Assembly: GCF_003590095.1 (NCBI RefSeq)
Contig: NC_039478.1
Location: 10,044,001 to 10,108,000, forward strand
Direction of reading: 5' to 3'
Source of the DNA: Trichoplusia ni
Taxonomy: Eukaryota > Arthropoda > Insecta > Lepidoptera > Noctuidae
DNA length: 64,000 nt
The position numbers were made by a program, and so were the translations under genes. Positions 23,372 to 36,850 of the stretch are shown here, in pieces; position 1 is the stretch's first letter, and each line of letters starts with the position of its first letter. The notes below the pieces were generated by a model, which made no database searches, was not told where the DNA came from, and was given only the letters and a program-made list of their open reading frames with translations.

Positions 23372-23530
23372 CCTTTTTTTTGTCCAGTGGAAATCCTCAT
23401 GGACTTCCTTCGCCCTGGGGACAGCGAAGGGGTATGCCGGACTCGTACCGGCTAACACCACTGGAGTGCTTCCCCGTTCCCTTTAGTCGGGGGCCAAGTG
23501 GGAACACTCTTCTCCTCAACCAACTTAAGA
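23372..23530 (-). mobile_element. SINE-like repeat with poly-T (reversed poly-A) end
   Basis: A GC-rich block in AT-rich DNA begins with a T8 run (23373-23381) and continues 'ccttcgccctggggac' and 'cggactcgtaccggcta'. The base composition break and the homopolymer end suggest a retroposon read on the minus strand. The 63-codon frame inside it is incidental. Confidence 0.5.
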
Positions 23531-24074
23531 AATCTGATAGAAGCTTTTTACCATATCCATATTTTCCTTGATCCTCGGTATATTCCGGTAATGATTGACG
23601 TCCGTCCTCGTTAATTCTTCCCGTTTTATCCTCTATACGTATACTACCATTAATTGTTGTTTTTTCGTTTCGGAGTAAAATTTTTGAGGATATTATTCCT
23701 GGATTAATCTTGATGGATGCGCAATTATTGCGTTTTGGGTAAAATGTTTTGGATGGTGCCGGAAAATGTTTTGTTCTGAGAAAAATATTTGGAATGGACG
23801 TGAAATACCCATTTTTTTGGTAATGCTATCGCAATACCAGAAATTTTGATGGAACATCGCATTATTTGCATTTTTCTATGATCCCTTGATGGTAATTTAA
23901 GTACTATTTTTTATAGAAATAAAATGTCGAGTAAATTATGAGATAAAAGTTTTCAGACTGAGAATTTAAATATCGCCAACAATTTAATCGACTACTACTA
24001 AAAACTGAACATATCAAATTTCAATATAAATACATGAAATCAAAATAAGTTACGATCTTATGTTGAAGAATATT

Positions 24075-24215
24075 ATATAAATACCTACTAGCTGCTATTG
24101 CCAGCAATTCTATCACACTATGTGTCCAGGTTATAAACTGTGAATCAATTTTGTCCAAATTCGTTCAGTGGTTCTTGCGTGAAAGAGTAATAAACATACA
24201 CATTATTAGAAGGAT
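24075..24215 (-). mobile_element. Decayed Helitron-like element
   Basis: Begins 'ctagctgctattgcc' and contains 'aaattcgttcagtggttc' and 'gcgtgaaagagtaataaaca', the reverse of the 35-kb Helitron body, with many changes. Confidence 0.55.
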
Positions 24216-24219
24216 GTTT

Positions 24220-26805
24220 AAATATTAATAAAGTAATAAATGTCGTTCAAAATTAAAGAAACCATTTACATACACAACCCTACCCCATAAAATAAAAGAA
24301 GATAATTAGAATAATCCATTATGAAATCCAATTCTAATATAGGATTCTATAAATACAAAAGGGTTAAATTTATCTCGATTCCAAATAACGATGGTCGTAT
24401 GACCGTTCGTTGTGTTCAACGATTTTACATTTTAAATTTTTAAACGTGTCGAAGAGAGTACTTTAGGGTTGTCACAGATGTTAGGGCAATGGAACCGATC
24501 GACATATTGGCGGGATTTAAATAATATGAATGTGTGCCTAAGGACCAATTGTGGGGATTAGGATCCTTTTTGGGAACACAAGAACTAAGTATATTGGTAG
24601 TCGTGAATAGGTATCTCATAAAATGTTGGAACTTATTTTTAGGTTTTAATTCAAGAAAATCTAAGTATATTCTGAAACTACAGGCCGAGTAAAACATTTT
24701 TTTTTTCAGAAGATAGTAATTAGCCCCCGACGCAAAGAAGGGGTGTTATATTTTTTGACGCGTCTGTCAGTGAACGGATTTATTTTGCTTTTTATTAAAG
24801 GTGTTTTGTATTGCGAGTGCTCTTAGACATGCTTCAAATTCGGTCAAGCCATTTAAAAGTTGCGTGGGGTACAAGTTTTTACCTTAGTTTCATCTATTAA
24901 GGTAGAGCACGACCAAGACATATAAACACTTATCGAAATCTATATAAATACAAATCTACTCTTTGTTAACAAATCTAAAACGGGACCAACATATAAAACA
25001 ACTCAAAAACTACTCCTAATTCTATCCGCTTAACACTGACAAAAATTTTAAAGCTCCAAGATTCGTATAGGAATCTCTTCCAGACACACATCGGTATGTA
25101 TTTGGGGATCAATAAAGTGTAATGAGAAACTGTACCTCAAGGTATACCGATCACAGGTAGCGGCAGGGAGCGGAGACCGCATACTGATGATTCTACATCT
25201 CATGAGGTATCTTCGCTAGACTAGGCGTTTGGTACACACTGTGGTGAAGCTTGGGTAACTAAATTTGCTGCTTTTTGATTCTATATGAAGTTGTATTAAG
25301 AAAATGCTGTAGAGCTTACATGGTTTATATTAGATGTCAATGTAAGTTTATCCAATGAATTTAAATATGGTGATTTTTTTTAAGTTTCTTAATATGATTT
25401 AATTATAATTTTATGCAGATTTCAAAGATGTTCGGGATATGAATAATGAGATGTTTATACTCGTACGGTTTTCAAAATTATTTGGGAGGAGCTGTTACTT
25501 TCATATTTCACACTATATGCGAAATTATGTGATTGTTTGTATGTGAGTAAATAATAATGTATGTTTGCTACCTCTTAATGCTCAAACGGTTACACTGAAT
25601 TCGATAAATGATGGTAATTAGTATGGAGGCAGAGGACTGATTGCGTTAAAGGAAGGAATTGTTTTTATTTATCAATCTTTCGGGATTCCCTTATGCAATC
25701 TAAATGAAAATTTAACATTTCAAGATATATTTTGAAAGCTGCCTCTACGTTCTTTAGCGGTGTTAAAATTTATTAATTTGCATCAAACTATGAATCACGA
25801 ACCAGCTCAGACGCAACATAGTATTATATAAACAAAAGTTCATCAATTTTAACACCAGTGTGTATCCCTACTTATGACTTCAGCGCAGAAATAACTCAGA
25901 GGAAGCGAAACTTGGTCCCGTTTATAAGCTTTGCATATCATATTCGGTTCATAAGTTTTAAGCTCCTAACTTACGATAACAGGTAGATTGAGATTCACTT
26001 TGAGTAGAGTTTATGCTTTTATAAATTGGATTTGGTTGGTTTCTTCAAGACTTTGGGAAAAGTTTAGATCTAGAAATAGGTCTGTCTCAAAACGATATAG
26101 GATTTGTTGAAAAATGAAATTTAGATGAGGTTACTGACAGCAAGAGTTATGTGGAAATTGGATTTTTAAAATGCTGTGTTAAGTCTGAGAATTTCGTTTT
26201 GAAAGTGGAGTTACAATGCAAAAAGGTTTAAAAATACTTTGAAAATTGAAAATGGAATTAAAGTTGAGATTATTCGAATTTTGCTTCAAGGAAGTTTACA
26301 CGGTTATCTTATTTGTTCCCTTTCAAATACATACAAACATAATAACATGAACTAAGGGATTTTATCACACTCAGAATTATGTTCTTCCAGTAAACTTTGA
26401 ACTGACATAAAACTAAAAATCTACGCGAAACAGAAAACTAAATCCATAACAAAAAATCCTAATAGAACACCAAAACAAATCCATTAATAATCAGTATCAC
26501 TCAAAAAGAAATTAAGTAATCAAATGACAGATACCGATCCAATTAATCCCATAACTCAGTTGCGTCGTATCAAAGGCAATGCCGCCCGAACAAACGGCGA
26601 AAAAATTCAAAACGCATATACCTAACCCTTCTTTGCCATTCGAAAACGTTTGTCGATGCCATCTGATTATGTAAAGTTCTTTTACACGGCAGCAGAGACT
26701 TGGAGGGAAACAATGGCGGCTGATAGAGGTAAGAGTAGACTGAACTTGGAAATATTATGGGAAATAGTGGAGGAATTTTTAGAGTTACAATATTGATTTA
26801 TGAAT
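24220..26805. other. Long non-coding stretch
   Basis: AT-rich. One GC-richer block at 26580-26735 contains ATG GCG GCT GAT AGA G|GTAAGAG (26712 onward), a start codon followed by a splice donor, which could be a very short first exon, but nothing downstream could be joined to it. Confidence 0.4.
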
Positions 26806-26809
26806 ATGG

Positions 26810-27035
26810 CTTTTTGGTCTAGTGGTAAGTAGAGCCAACTGCTATAAAAGAGGTCGTGAGTTCAATTCTAACCTAGGATAAATGTTTGTGTGATAAGCAA
26901 GATTGTTTGTTCTGTGTCTGGTTGTAGTTTATGTATATTGAAATATATGTTAACAGTTGGCTATTAATCAAAGTAGAAGTTTTGCTTAGTTTGCGGCTAG
27001 ATGGCGTTGTGTGAGAGTTGTGAATATTATATTTG
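26810..27035 (+). mobile_element. tRNA-derived SINE, family S1
   Basis: A-box-like 'tggtctagtggtaagtag', B-box-like 'gagttcaattctaacct' and the body 'ctagatggcgttgtgtgaga' are in the expected order. Diverged from the 47-kb copy. Confidence 0.8.
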
Positions 27036-27039
27036 TTCA

Positions 27040-28360
27040 AAAAATTTTGTAAACGATGTAAAAGTTTGGACAGAAAAGATTTATAGATTTCGGTAGATTT
27101 TAAAATCATAAAAGTGCAATTTAGTTTAAACAATAACTATACACAGCTACAAAAATTCGAAACATATTTTAGCTTAAGATCTGCTGGAATTTTCTTAAAC
27201 AATATGGCGAGAATTACATAACGGCTTTATTTTTTATTGTACAACATTATTATAATTTAGTTTATTACTATCCAACAGAATGAGAAATTAGAATGATTTT
27301 GATGAGAACTTCTTAAAAATAGTTACATACGCGTTCGTCTGCCACTATCCGCTAGCAAGTAACTATGATTATTATTTATTTAATATTCAATTCCAAAAGT
27401 TATTGTATCAGTTTCTCAAACTAGACATTCACAACAACTTCTTATCCAAATTCAACCTTCTGAAAATTTGCAGCTGCCTTACGAAATAGACAAAATATCA
27501 TCCAAGGCATTCTCATCTGATGTATACAACGCCTTACGGATTTTATGAGCTCCCACCCAGCCACTGGTTTGCGGGACGAATATTTTACCGATAAATATCT
27601 TTAAGACGTTTCTTTTCTGTTTATCGTTGGATTTTGCTGATTCTCTTAACAGTTTTTTCTTTTAAACCGCTTTTTATAGCGGGTATATTGTCTACGCTGT
27701 CTCCGTTGTGATAGCGATCCCGCAATTTCCCCTTTCCAGTTTTGTTTTTGGGGAAAATGTTAGCATTAATGCTTGCGTTTAGGTAAATTGTCGATTCTTG
27801 AGTTTCGTTTACCTGTCCCAGCTAGGGTTGAGATTTACCTAAGGAGCGGGTCCTTAGGAATCTGTTTGTCAATTTGGAAAATGTTTTCGTAAAGTTTGTC
27901 TTGATGGGAGTGGATTCGCTTTTCGTTTGTTTATCTTTGTTATTCTTGGTCTTGTTATTTTGGTATTGGAGAAGGTTGCTTTAAGAATGATGTTAGTTTT
28001 AGAGTTCCGCAAGCAAAGGCTAAATTAGAACCTTTTTACTAAGGCTCAGCTTTATACTAGCCGTTTGACTATCACTATCCATTTATAACAACATTTCTAT
28101 AATAATAATTAACAATGTATTTTATCAAATCTCATTTTTTTATATATATTTTGTTTCGTCATCATTCGTTATATGTTTAACGTTTATTTAAACATATAAC
28201 TATGCACCTAAATCATCAATATAGAGCGAAAACTAGGACACAAATAGGTATTAATTAAGGGTTTATTCGACACTGGATAATCCTTCCAAATCCACGAGTA
28301 TTCATTAAAGGTTTATGCAGACTGTCCACTTTTTAGGTATCGTCATCATTTATTTTGTGT
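27040..28360. other. Intergenic DNA with one small hairpin
   Basis: A perfect 13-bp inverted repeat (gttatatgtttaa, 28168-28180 and 28188-28200) with a 7-base loop is present. No gene recognised. Confidence 0.5.
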
Positions 28361-28364
28361 TTTT

Positions 28365-28700
28365 GAGTCTTGTACCCAAAGGTTAAGACGGAATCCTATT
28401 ATTGAGGCTCCGGTGTCCGTCCATCCGTCTGTCACCAAGCCTCATGTACCTCATGATTGTAGGCAGCATACATTTTTACAGATGATGTATTTTTGTTGTC
28501 GCTGCACCAACAAATGCTTAATATAAAGATCTAGGTTAAACAACGATTGATACAGAAATACATTCCTTGGAAGATGAAAAGAAAATAAGAAAAACGTATT
28601 TTTTGTCACCGACTTTTTTTACCGACTGGTTTTAATTTTGTCTATTTGTACGGAACACACAGTGTCCTGCATCCGACTCGCACTTTACCGCTTTTCTTTA
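28365..28700 (-). repeat. Interspersed repeat family R, near full length
   Basis: Reverse orientation, from 'acccaaaggttaagacgg' through 'gtccgtccatccgtctgtca' and 'agatgatgtatttttgttg' to 'catccgactcgcacttta'. A (CAT)n/(TCA)n run lies just after at 28718-28735. The 83-codon frame at 28638-28889 is built on this repeat. Confidence 0.7.
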
Positions 28701-29195
28701 TCAGAACGTATGCTGCCTTCATCATCATCATCATCTCTCCATACGTTATTCAGCGCGACAAGTTCATTGCCGCATCTGCATCCAACGTATGCTGCCTTGC
28801 CAGACTATATTTATAAGGACAAGAGAAAATCGTTTTCAACCACAAAAATTACAATACGACAAAAAGTCGTTCGTCTACTCCAAACTTAATTTTAGGAAGC
28901 ATCAATAGTTATTACCTGCTACTAATTTACAATAATGGAAGTGATATTATCCTAAATTACATTGGAAATTAACAGGTAACTATGTATTTCTAAATGTTAT
29001 GTGAACTGCCTGCATTAATTATATTGGTTCCACAGCGTTTATCTAAAAAGATTGAGGTTTGAGATCAAAATTAAATAATAATTCACAGTCTAAAATTAAT
29101 CTTTGGTTAATAACGAAAGATTTCCTGAAAGCTTCCAAAATAAAGATAATTTTAAAACTTCTTTTTAGTAATCCCGATCTATTGTCCCACGTCTA

Positions 29196-29465
29196 TATAC
29201 ACTAACTTTCTTGTTTGTTTGTTTGTTTGTCCTTCCAGTTGGATTTTTTCAACTCAATTTTGAGCCACTTTCCGATAAGCTAGCAGGCTGAAATTTTCAG
29301 TGTAGCTTCAAACCCGATCAAAATGCAGTTTACAACTATAAAAACGAATGGATCGATTTTGATAAAATTTGATTGAACGACTTTTAAAAGTGTGGGTTTT
29401 TATATCTATAAATTTTGACTACTGCGGCTCTACCCCGAAGCTATTCTAAAAGATATTTTTATTTT
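29196..29465 (+). repeat. Interspersed repeat (family T)
   Basis: Starts near a (TTTG)n run and contains 'gataagctagcaggctgaaa', 'caactataaaaacg' and 'gatcgattttgataaaattt'. The same blocks recur at 41.74-41.85 kb. Confidence 0.6.
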
Positions 29466-29467
29466 TG

Positions 29468-29695
29468 ACGACCTCCGTGGTCGAGTGGCGTACGCACCGG
29501 TTTTAAGGTGTCGCTAGCTCTGAGGTCCCGGGTTCGATCCCCGGTCGGGTCAATGTAAAAATTAACATTTCTTCATTGTCTCGGGTCTGGGTGTTTGTGG
29601 TACCTTCGTTGTATCTGAATTCCATAACACAAGTGCTTCAGCAACTTACTTTGGGTTCAGATTAATGTATGTGATGTTGTCCGCATTTATTTTTC
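29468..29695 (+). mobile_element. tRNA-derived SINE, family S2
   Basis: The tRNA-like head has well-kept RNA polymerase III boxes: A box 'gtggtcgagtggcg' and B box 'gggttcgatccccgg'. It is followed by 'gtctcgggtctgggtgtt' and 'ataacacaagtgctt'. The ends that should form the acceptor stem do not pair properly, so this is a SINE and not a tRNA gene. The reverse copy at 36.0-36.2 kb confirms it is dispersed. Confidence 0.8.
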
Positions 29696-29699
29696 TAAG

Positions 29700-30930
29700 T
29701 ACGTTTTCGTTCTTTCTTCGTTTCAAAGTAGTGAGTTTGGTTAGTATTGGATATACTAGTATCTTTTGGTATTTTTTTTTCCCAATTCTATAGACTGCAT
29801 TATTTTTTTTACTGTCGGTAATTTTGATAGTATTAGATAGTTAGATTTTTTAGTGAAAAGTATGTCGCAAGTTGAAAAAATATCTTTTCACTAGAAGTGT
29901 ATCGAAAATTGCTGAAAATACAATATCCTTATAGATTCCAACACAAGCCATTGCCCGATCAGAAAAAATAACACTCATATAAAACACAAAGACTTACATT
30001 ACTGCTTACCCCAATAGACTGACATCACGGAAGAGACCGCTTATCTCACAATGGGCCAACCCTACCGTGATTGCATCTTTTCAAGATCCACTGCCCTTCT
30101 CTCTTTTGTATAGAAACGCATGTTTTTCATCCCTTAGATTAACTACTCACGTTATATTTGTGATAAAGTTAATTACTGGTGGTTTGTATCAAATTGTTTA
30201 AATTACGAATTAGTAAATTTGAATAGAAATTATAAATTAGTGATTTTAATGTAAATATTTTTTTACAAGGTAGGCTTCAAGGCTTCATTTATTAATTGTG
30301 AAAAAGCCTATTTTCCTTTAGTTACGAAGGTAATATAAAACTGAACAACAGGCAGACAGTAAAGTCACAGTAATAGCGTTCCGTTTTTACCCTTTGTAAA
30401 ACAAAATGTTGTAAAATCTAAATCTGCCTCTGTACATACTGATAATTTTCCTGTCTATCAAAAGAAGATATCGCTTTTAGCGATTAGACCGCCATTGTAC
30501 CCTAACATTGTATGTACTAAGAATCACTGCTGTAATGGTGTACAATAAAGAATATTCTATTCTAAAATAATCTCTATAATTATAAAATAAAATAAATCAC
30601 ATTTAGAATCATTGTACAGACACAAAGCTATATTCCCAAACAATAATAAAACAACACAACGTAAACTAACATCGACAACTAATTCAATTGATCAATGATT
30701 TCAAATGATTCTCGTCCATCCCTTTCACACGCACTGAATCTAATTAGTGAGAGAGAGACGCAATGATAACTCGCAGCCATCTAAGGTCTATACAGCATGT
30801 CTATGGTTCCCTCCAATTATGGCGATTTACGACTATGGCGAATTGTTCTGTGGTGAAGATTCGAGATATAGAAGTATTTCTGGAATAGGTATACGTTTTG
30901 AAATCTAAATTTTCTTTAAATAGAGATAAT
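29700..30930. other. Intergenic DNA, minor repeat fragments only
   Basis: A family R 3' fragment ('gttccgtttttaccctttg') lies at about 30378. Otherwise AT-rich with no gene recognised. Confidence 0.45.
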
Positions 30931-30934
30931 TTTG

Positions 30935-31050
30935 GTGGTTCAAGACACATGCACAAAGACACCAAGACTCAAAACTTCTTGTAATAAACGGTGATTGAAC
31001 TTGCGACACATCGCGCGCAGTGGATCTGGCTTAGTGAGTTTTCGAATAAA
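30935..31050 (-). mobile_element. SINE fragment, family S3
   Basis: 'gacacatgcacaaagacacc' and reversed B box 'ggtgattgaacttgcga' match the 1.1-kb copy. Confidence 0.6.
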
Positions 31051-31374
31051 CGTTCAATGCAAAAATTAATATGGCTTTAATGGACTCACTTTTGGGCACT
31101 CATTTAAGGGACTGTAAACTTTTTAGATATCTCTTCTCATATCAATATTTTAAGTGATGAATATTTAAAGTAGATCACAAATAGACTAATTATAATAATT
31201 ATGATTATAATGGATTATTCCATTTACTTCTCTACTTTGTCTATCTTAATTCTTTCTCATCATACAAAACAAATATTAAAATTAGTTTATCAAGAGACCG
31301 CGCTAATACACTGCAAATTGCTGAATACTGGTTGTATTTAAAGATATTTTATATGAATAAGGTATTCAATCCTG

Positions 31375-31485
31375 GTGCCGCATGGGTTTCACGAATATTA
31401 CTCAGGACAAGCATTAGTGGACAACACAAAGTTTTGTCCTGCGCGGTTTTGACGTAGTAACGTCAACCACTCGGCTATCCATGCA
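31375..31485 (-). mobile_element. SINE fragment, family S3
   Basis: 'tactcaggacaagcattag' followed by 'acacaaagttttgtcctgcg' and 'aaccactcggctatccat' match the 2.7-kb copy. Confidence 0.55.
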
Positions 31486-31489
31486 GTCT

Positions 31490-32270
31490 AAAACATACAG
31501 TTACTATGACTTACTCCTCCTTTTTATTATTTCTGATTACTTAATTCCGTTGGGGCACTTAATTGTTTTCCCCTGGGACACACCGAATTTAAGTGTTTCG
31601 GTGGTTTTCGTTTGTTCTTTGTAGATCCTGGCTTACAGGAGTTGCAATGACGGGCTTGTGTGGCAGGCTACGTCCGAATTTTAATCATGACTTACTGTCA
31701 TTAACCAAGTCACTGCTAGTAATCAAATTTTCAACTATTTTCAGCTGCATCTAGTTTCTGAACATCTTTGTAAATGCCACGAACAGGTACAAATTAAGGG
31801 CGACGCGGTGTACGACTTTATTTATCTACTTTAATTTAAGGATAGTCCGCCATTATGAGCCCACTTGGATTTTAAAGGGACTTATGGTGTTTAATGGTCG
31901 TTATTAAGGAGTTGTTTAATTATATTAAGTTTCGTGTGATGATATTGGTTTGGTTATTTTGTGGGATATAAATTATTTTTTTGTTAAGTATAATATAATA
32001 TTTTTTAATATATGAACCAGAAAACTAAATGTTATGCAATGTTATGCCATGCCATGCTATGGAAGTTTAAGCTGAAAATGCCATAAAATATATTTTTTTT
32101 CATTCTGCAATGTAATTGTTTGCAATATTGCATTACCTACGTAAAAATAATTATTACGTCACAAAATAGCATTATTTATGGACTCAAGTTATATTCCAAG
32201 ATATAGTCTTTTCGAAATATTTTCAGTTGGTATTCGGTTAACAGACATTCCAAGGACAATTATTATTATT
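31490..32270. other. Intergenic DNA, nothing recognised
   Basis: No coding exon. A local 'atgccatgcc' near-repeat lies at 32038-32060. Confidence 0.45.
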
Positions 32271-32274
32271 ATTA

Positions 32275-32440
32275 CTAGCCTGGAATGTCCCACTGCTGGG
32301 CAAAGGCCTCCCCACTCTTCTTCCACTTGTCTCTATCATGAGCCGCGAGTGACCAGTTCGGTAAGAACGAATCCAGGTCATCCCGCCATCTCCGTCTGGG
32401 TCTGCCTTGCTGACGTCGGTTTTGTTTAACGGACCAAGGA
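32275..32440 (-). mobile_element. LINE tail fragment
   Basis: Reverse strand encodes the non-LTR tail: 'cccactgctgggcaaaggc' is the reverse of the EAFAQQW-type ending, followed (further right) by the reversed WRDDL-type block 'catcccgccatctccg'. An ATT microsatellite at 32261-32275 marks the end. Frames of 83 and 81 codons on both strands lie within it. Confidence 0.75.
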
Positions 32441-32449
32441 CAAGCGTTA

Positions 32450-35085
32450 TCAAGATAGTTAAAGTAGTTTCTACGTCAACCATGAAAGCGAATCAGACAA
32501 ACAAACGGATACAGACATTATTTATTGATAAACCCAACAACCATTTCCATCCAACACACAAAAAAGCAAGAAACTAACATCAAAATTTATATAGTCTACA
32601 TTGCTTGTTTTACGAGGGTTATTAAAAGTTCAATACAACTAAAAGCAGACATGTAATATCAAGTGTATTGTGGTGCTTTTAAAAACAGAATCAGTTTTGC
32701 ATGAATTTCTATTGCGACTGCGACCGCTCTCGTGCTGAGAGGAGTCAGTTATATAGAAGTTGATGTAGGGCTGTCACAACATATGAATAAAGAATTATGT
32801 GATTTCTTTCAAATATATTCGGTATGAAATATGTATATCTTTGATAATAGCTGGTCATATAGAATCACACTAATACAACAAGGATGTGAGTTTGTTTGTA
32901 CGTATGCATGTATGCTTCTTACGACACGCCCGAGGGGTTGATCGATTTCGTTAAAGTCATGGGCTATTTATTATCTGACTCCAGCAAAGGAAGGTAAGCG
33001 TAAAGCATTGTAGCTATAACCGAATTCGAAGCGGGAAAAGTCGCAAAAACAGCTTGTAATAAAATAAAATTGGATGACATCAGTCTGTTACTCTTCCACA
33101 TCTAACTAACCACCGATAATCTTCGGCACGGAGTTAAATTTTACGCAAAAAAAGGAAAATACGATTAAAATTCTATCTTTCACCAGCAAAATTCCAATCT
33201 CCACTCATGAGGGTAAAATTTCTAACGAACTATCAAAAAACAACACCAACTACAAATCAAACTAGTGACATTATCATATAAAAGAAGACCAATTTTTTTC
33301 TCGTCCATACTTCAGACAAAACAGTAAAAACTTGAACCAAGCCAGTGACAACCCTACACCTCGAGATATTGAGACTGAGATACTCGTATGACGTACGGCA
33401 GGTTTTATTTTATATTGTTTGCATCCATACTGGAATAGAGACGGGATTCTTCAACTGAGCACCAAAGAGGTTGCGAACAAAATTTCATTACATTTAGACT
33501 TTTAGAGTTTTAATACTGAAAGTGTTTACAAGGCACTGTTTGATGGCCAGAATGGTGATGGCAATCTTACGTTATTTGGGTTTTAAATAAATGGTTTGTA
33601 TGTAGATTGGATTTGGTTTTTGCTTGTATTTATATGCTTACTGTTGTTTTGTTTACCTGGGGGAATTTTTAGATAGATTGTGGTTCAAGTATTTTGAAAG
33701 TTCTAGACGGCGTTCTTTTTTTTCTTGATAATTCCTGTTGATCATGTTGATTGCGTTTCTGTGCAAGCAATCTATCACCGACTTTTTTTATATGTAAGTA
33801 CTTCCTAAATGATATTCCAAGGTAACAGCTACCTCTATAAAATTCAAATTTAGTATTACAGATTAGAAATTTGAGCGAAGAGGGAGAATTTGGGATAAAG
33901 AATTTGACAGAATATTGAGATTTAAGACATACAAAGACACTCACGTACGTGCGCATTTATAATATTATAGTGAAGCTTTCATTAGTAGTATGCAATACAC
34001 ACACGTTCTTTAATAATCAGGTAACAAGGGATAAGCTGACAATTTAAAAGTCCGTTTCATGAAAATATTGCTAAAGAAAATTATCAAGATCCCAACTAAA
34101 ATCTATCCTCACCAAATTCCAGTAACTCACGAGTGCCGCTAAAATGGAGCTAAGTGTCCGAGCACACCACTAATTGACACTAAAACTTACATGGCACCAG
34201 GGTAACGACATTTTAGCACTTAATGCACTCACTGAGCAAATAGCTTAGACCTGTTTAGAAATTAATTGCTTAGTTCGTGCCACAAATATTGGTAATTGCT
34301 CTGTGCACTTTGTAGGAGCATGTGCAGGAATCGTTAATGTGAATGGTGATTTAGGATTGGATGAGGATACGATGGAATATTAAGCAGAATTAGAGGTAAG
34401 GTTCCCGTCAGAATGGATCAGTTTTGACATTGCAGGTTTATTAACGCGGACGATAAAAACCGGGACTCAGGAGTTTATGCCAGTTTTAAGTTCATGATAG
34501 AATTAAAACAGGCTATAGAAAATAATCAAACCAATGGGATTTGATTATAGATATAGTCCAAATATATAACCGAAATGATTTATTACCATAATAACATTTT
34601 TTTTTTCAACTGCATTCGTGCAATTTATAGGCAAGTCCTGTTGGCTTGATTGTGTAGTTAATTTTTGATCGTCTACCCCCTTTCAAGAATAAAACTCAGA
34701 TTTTTGCTGAGGAAGCCTCAACATAATCCCGTATCTAAACTCATACCTCCTAAAATCTCCAGCACGTCTGTAAACCTCATGTTATTTAAAACCTCAACTT
34801 CAATTCGAATAAACCATGTCATTCATACCATTCCCAATAATCATTCATTCAAATTTCATTCATTATGATACTCAATCAATAAATTCACAGTTCTATCATT
34901 TGAACACCTATAAATTAGGCTTAAACAGTTTACAGGGGCATCCAACGATACAGCATTATCTCATATAATACCATTGGATCCATTGCGTTGATACGACAGT
35001 TTCGTCGGTTCGGCGAAATTTGATTTATACCATGTATATAGATAAGTGCAGTATTCTAGTAAATTCAGAAAATAGGAAACAATAG
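32450..35085. other. Long non-coding stretch
   Basis: A diverged Helitron-like piece may lie at about 32880-33060 ('aaggatgtgagtttgtttgt'). No gene recognised. Confidence 0.45.
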
Positions 35086-35090
35086 ATTAA

Positions 35091-35385
35091 TCCTACTACT
35101 ATTATAAAGGCGAAAGTTTGTAAGTATGGATGTATGGATGTTTGTTACTCTTTCACGTAAAAACTACTGAATGGATTTGAATGAAACTTTACCACAATAT
35201 AGCTTATACATCAGAATAACACATAGGCTACAATTTTTGAGGTTTCTAATGTGAGGTCGTAAAAAACACATTTTTTTCGCTTACATTGCAAACGCTGACT
35301 GAATCCTACAAGATAGATAGAAGGCAAGTATAAATTATAACTTATATCTTCTAACCAAGCGGACGAAGTCGCGGGCAACAGCTAG
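35091..35385 (+). mobile_element. Non-autonomous Helitron-like element, intact ends
   Basis: Starts TCCTACTACTATTATAAAGG after host A and ends 'gcgggcaacagctag' before host T. The first 230 bases are nearly identical to the 39.2-kb element, which has a different 3' third. Confidence 0.8.
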
Positions 35386-35589
35386 TATTACATAAGATTG
35401 TATACGCGACATGTAGGTTCGATAAAACGCAGGCAAGTACCAATGTAACTTTCTCAAAGTTATAAACATTTTCATTTTTAATTGTTCTATCTAAGACACC
35501 ACTGACAAACGGTGAAGGAAAATACTGTGAAGTAACCTGGGTTTCAAATATTGGAGTCTGTGATCGCTGACCCGCAGTGAGCTCGTGTG

Positions 35590-35660
35590 GTGATCAAATG
35601 CTCCAAATCTTTCCTATATGGGAAGAGGCCTGTGCCCGGCAGTGAGACATGTAAGTATCA
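35590..35660 (+). mobile_element. Short LINE tail remnant
   Basis: 'atgggaagaggcctgtgccc' and 'agtgagacatgtaa' match the last codons of lepidopteran LINE tails; the opposite-strand version occurs at 39.55 kb. Confidence 0.55.
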
Positions 35661-35696
35661 GCTGGTATTACGATTACAATCTAGTTAATTAAACAT

Positions 35697-35717
35697 CACA
35701 CACACACACACACACAC
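35697..35717. repeat. (CA)n microsatellite
   Basis: About ten CA dinucleotides in a row, 60 bases after the LINE remnant. Confidence 0.85.
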
Positions 35718-36013
35718 TTATGTATCTGCCAACTTACGTGCACTACTTAATGTGTATTGAGTTCTTTAATGTAGATTTATATATTTTTTTTGGTGTTTAA
35801 TGAGAAAAATTCTCGACAAATACTGTTTTGTTTACATAATTTGTAAGTGGTGAGGTCCTGATGTCCTAAGATACAGGCCTCGACTTAGTTTAGGCATCAG
35901 TCTCCCACAAATTAGTGCTTTTGTTACTAAAATTTGTGTTGTAAACTGCTGCAATTTGTGGAAGAGAAATATTTTTTTTTATTTATTTATTATTTATTAC
36001 GTTGCATATAAAT

Positions 36014-36245
36014 AAATAAATAAATGCAGACAACATCACATATATTGTTCTGAACCCAAAGTAAGTTGCTAAAGCACTTGGGTTATGGAATTACAACAAC
36101 AACGAAGGTACCACAAACACCCAGACCCGAGACAATGTAGAAATGTGAATTTTTACATTGACCCGACCGGGGATCGAAACCGGGACTTTAGAGCTAGCAA
36201 CACCTTGAAACCGGTGCGTATCCCACACGACCATGGAGGTCGTCA
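36014..36245 (-). mobile_element. tRNA-derived SINE, family S2
   Basis: Reverse copy of the 29.47-kb SINE: 'gacccgaccggggatcgaaa' (reversed B box), 'ggtaccacaaacacccagac' and an (AAAT)-type tail at 36008-36025. The 61-codon frame at 36085 is incidental. Confidence 0.8.
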
Positions 36246-36249
36246 AATA

Positions 36250-36850
36250 TTAATACTTATATTTTTGTAGATAGCTCTAATCGAATGACTGAAATGTGTG
36301 GAAATTACATTCTCTTTCGAGAAGTCACGTGATTTTGTCTGATATCACTTCAATATAGTGAAGAACATTGATCAGTGTAAACTTGCAAAAAAAGCTATTT
36401 GTCTGGGACCAGTTGGATAGAAGACAAGAGATATGGCTTTTGGACAAGACACGTCAATATCTTGTCACAGGATTGGTCCAATGTGGAAATTTGTACGAAT
36501 CTTTTAAAGCTGTCTAGACCACATAGCCGTTTGGGAGCTGAATAACTTACGGAAGGCAACTTTTACTAATAAACTACATTATTTCACAAATAAAAACACT
36601 AAGCATTAAATGAAAGACAAGTTACATAAATAAATAAACATTATTAATTCGTTAATTTAATATTTAAATCGAAATTTGAAACCACAGACGCTCCTGGTTT
36701 GATTTGATTAAATAATATACCATATTAGAAAAAAAAAAACAATCCAAGGCATAAAGATAAAAAAAAAATGAAAGTTAATACGAAAAACGTTTTTCCTTAC
36801 AGCTATCAGCAAATCAAATGTCATAATTTAAATTACTAGATGGCTACTAA
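36250..36850. other. Intergenic DNA, nothing recognised
   Basis: AT-rich; no frame or repeat boundary recognised. Confidence 0.45.

Noticed and set aside
26712..26728. Mini first coding exon (ATG plus five codons then a donor)
   Set aside because: Start and donor are good, but no downstream exon could be joined, so it is mentioned only in the region note.
28638..28889. 83-codon serine-rich protein
   Set aside because: Built on the end of repeat family R and a (TCA)n run.
29468..29555. tRNA gene
   Set aside because: Good A and B boxes, but acceptor ends do not pair and the sequence runs into a SINE body that recurs reversed at 36 kb.
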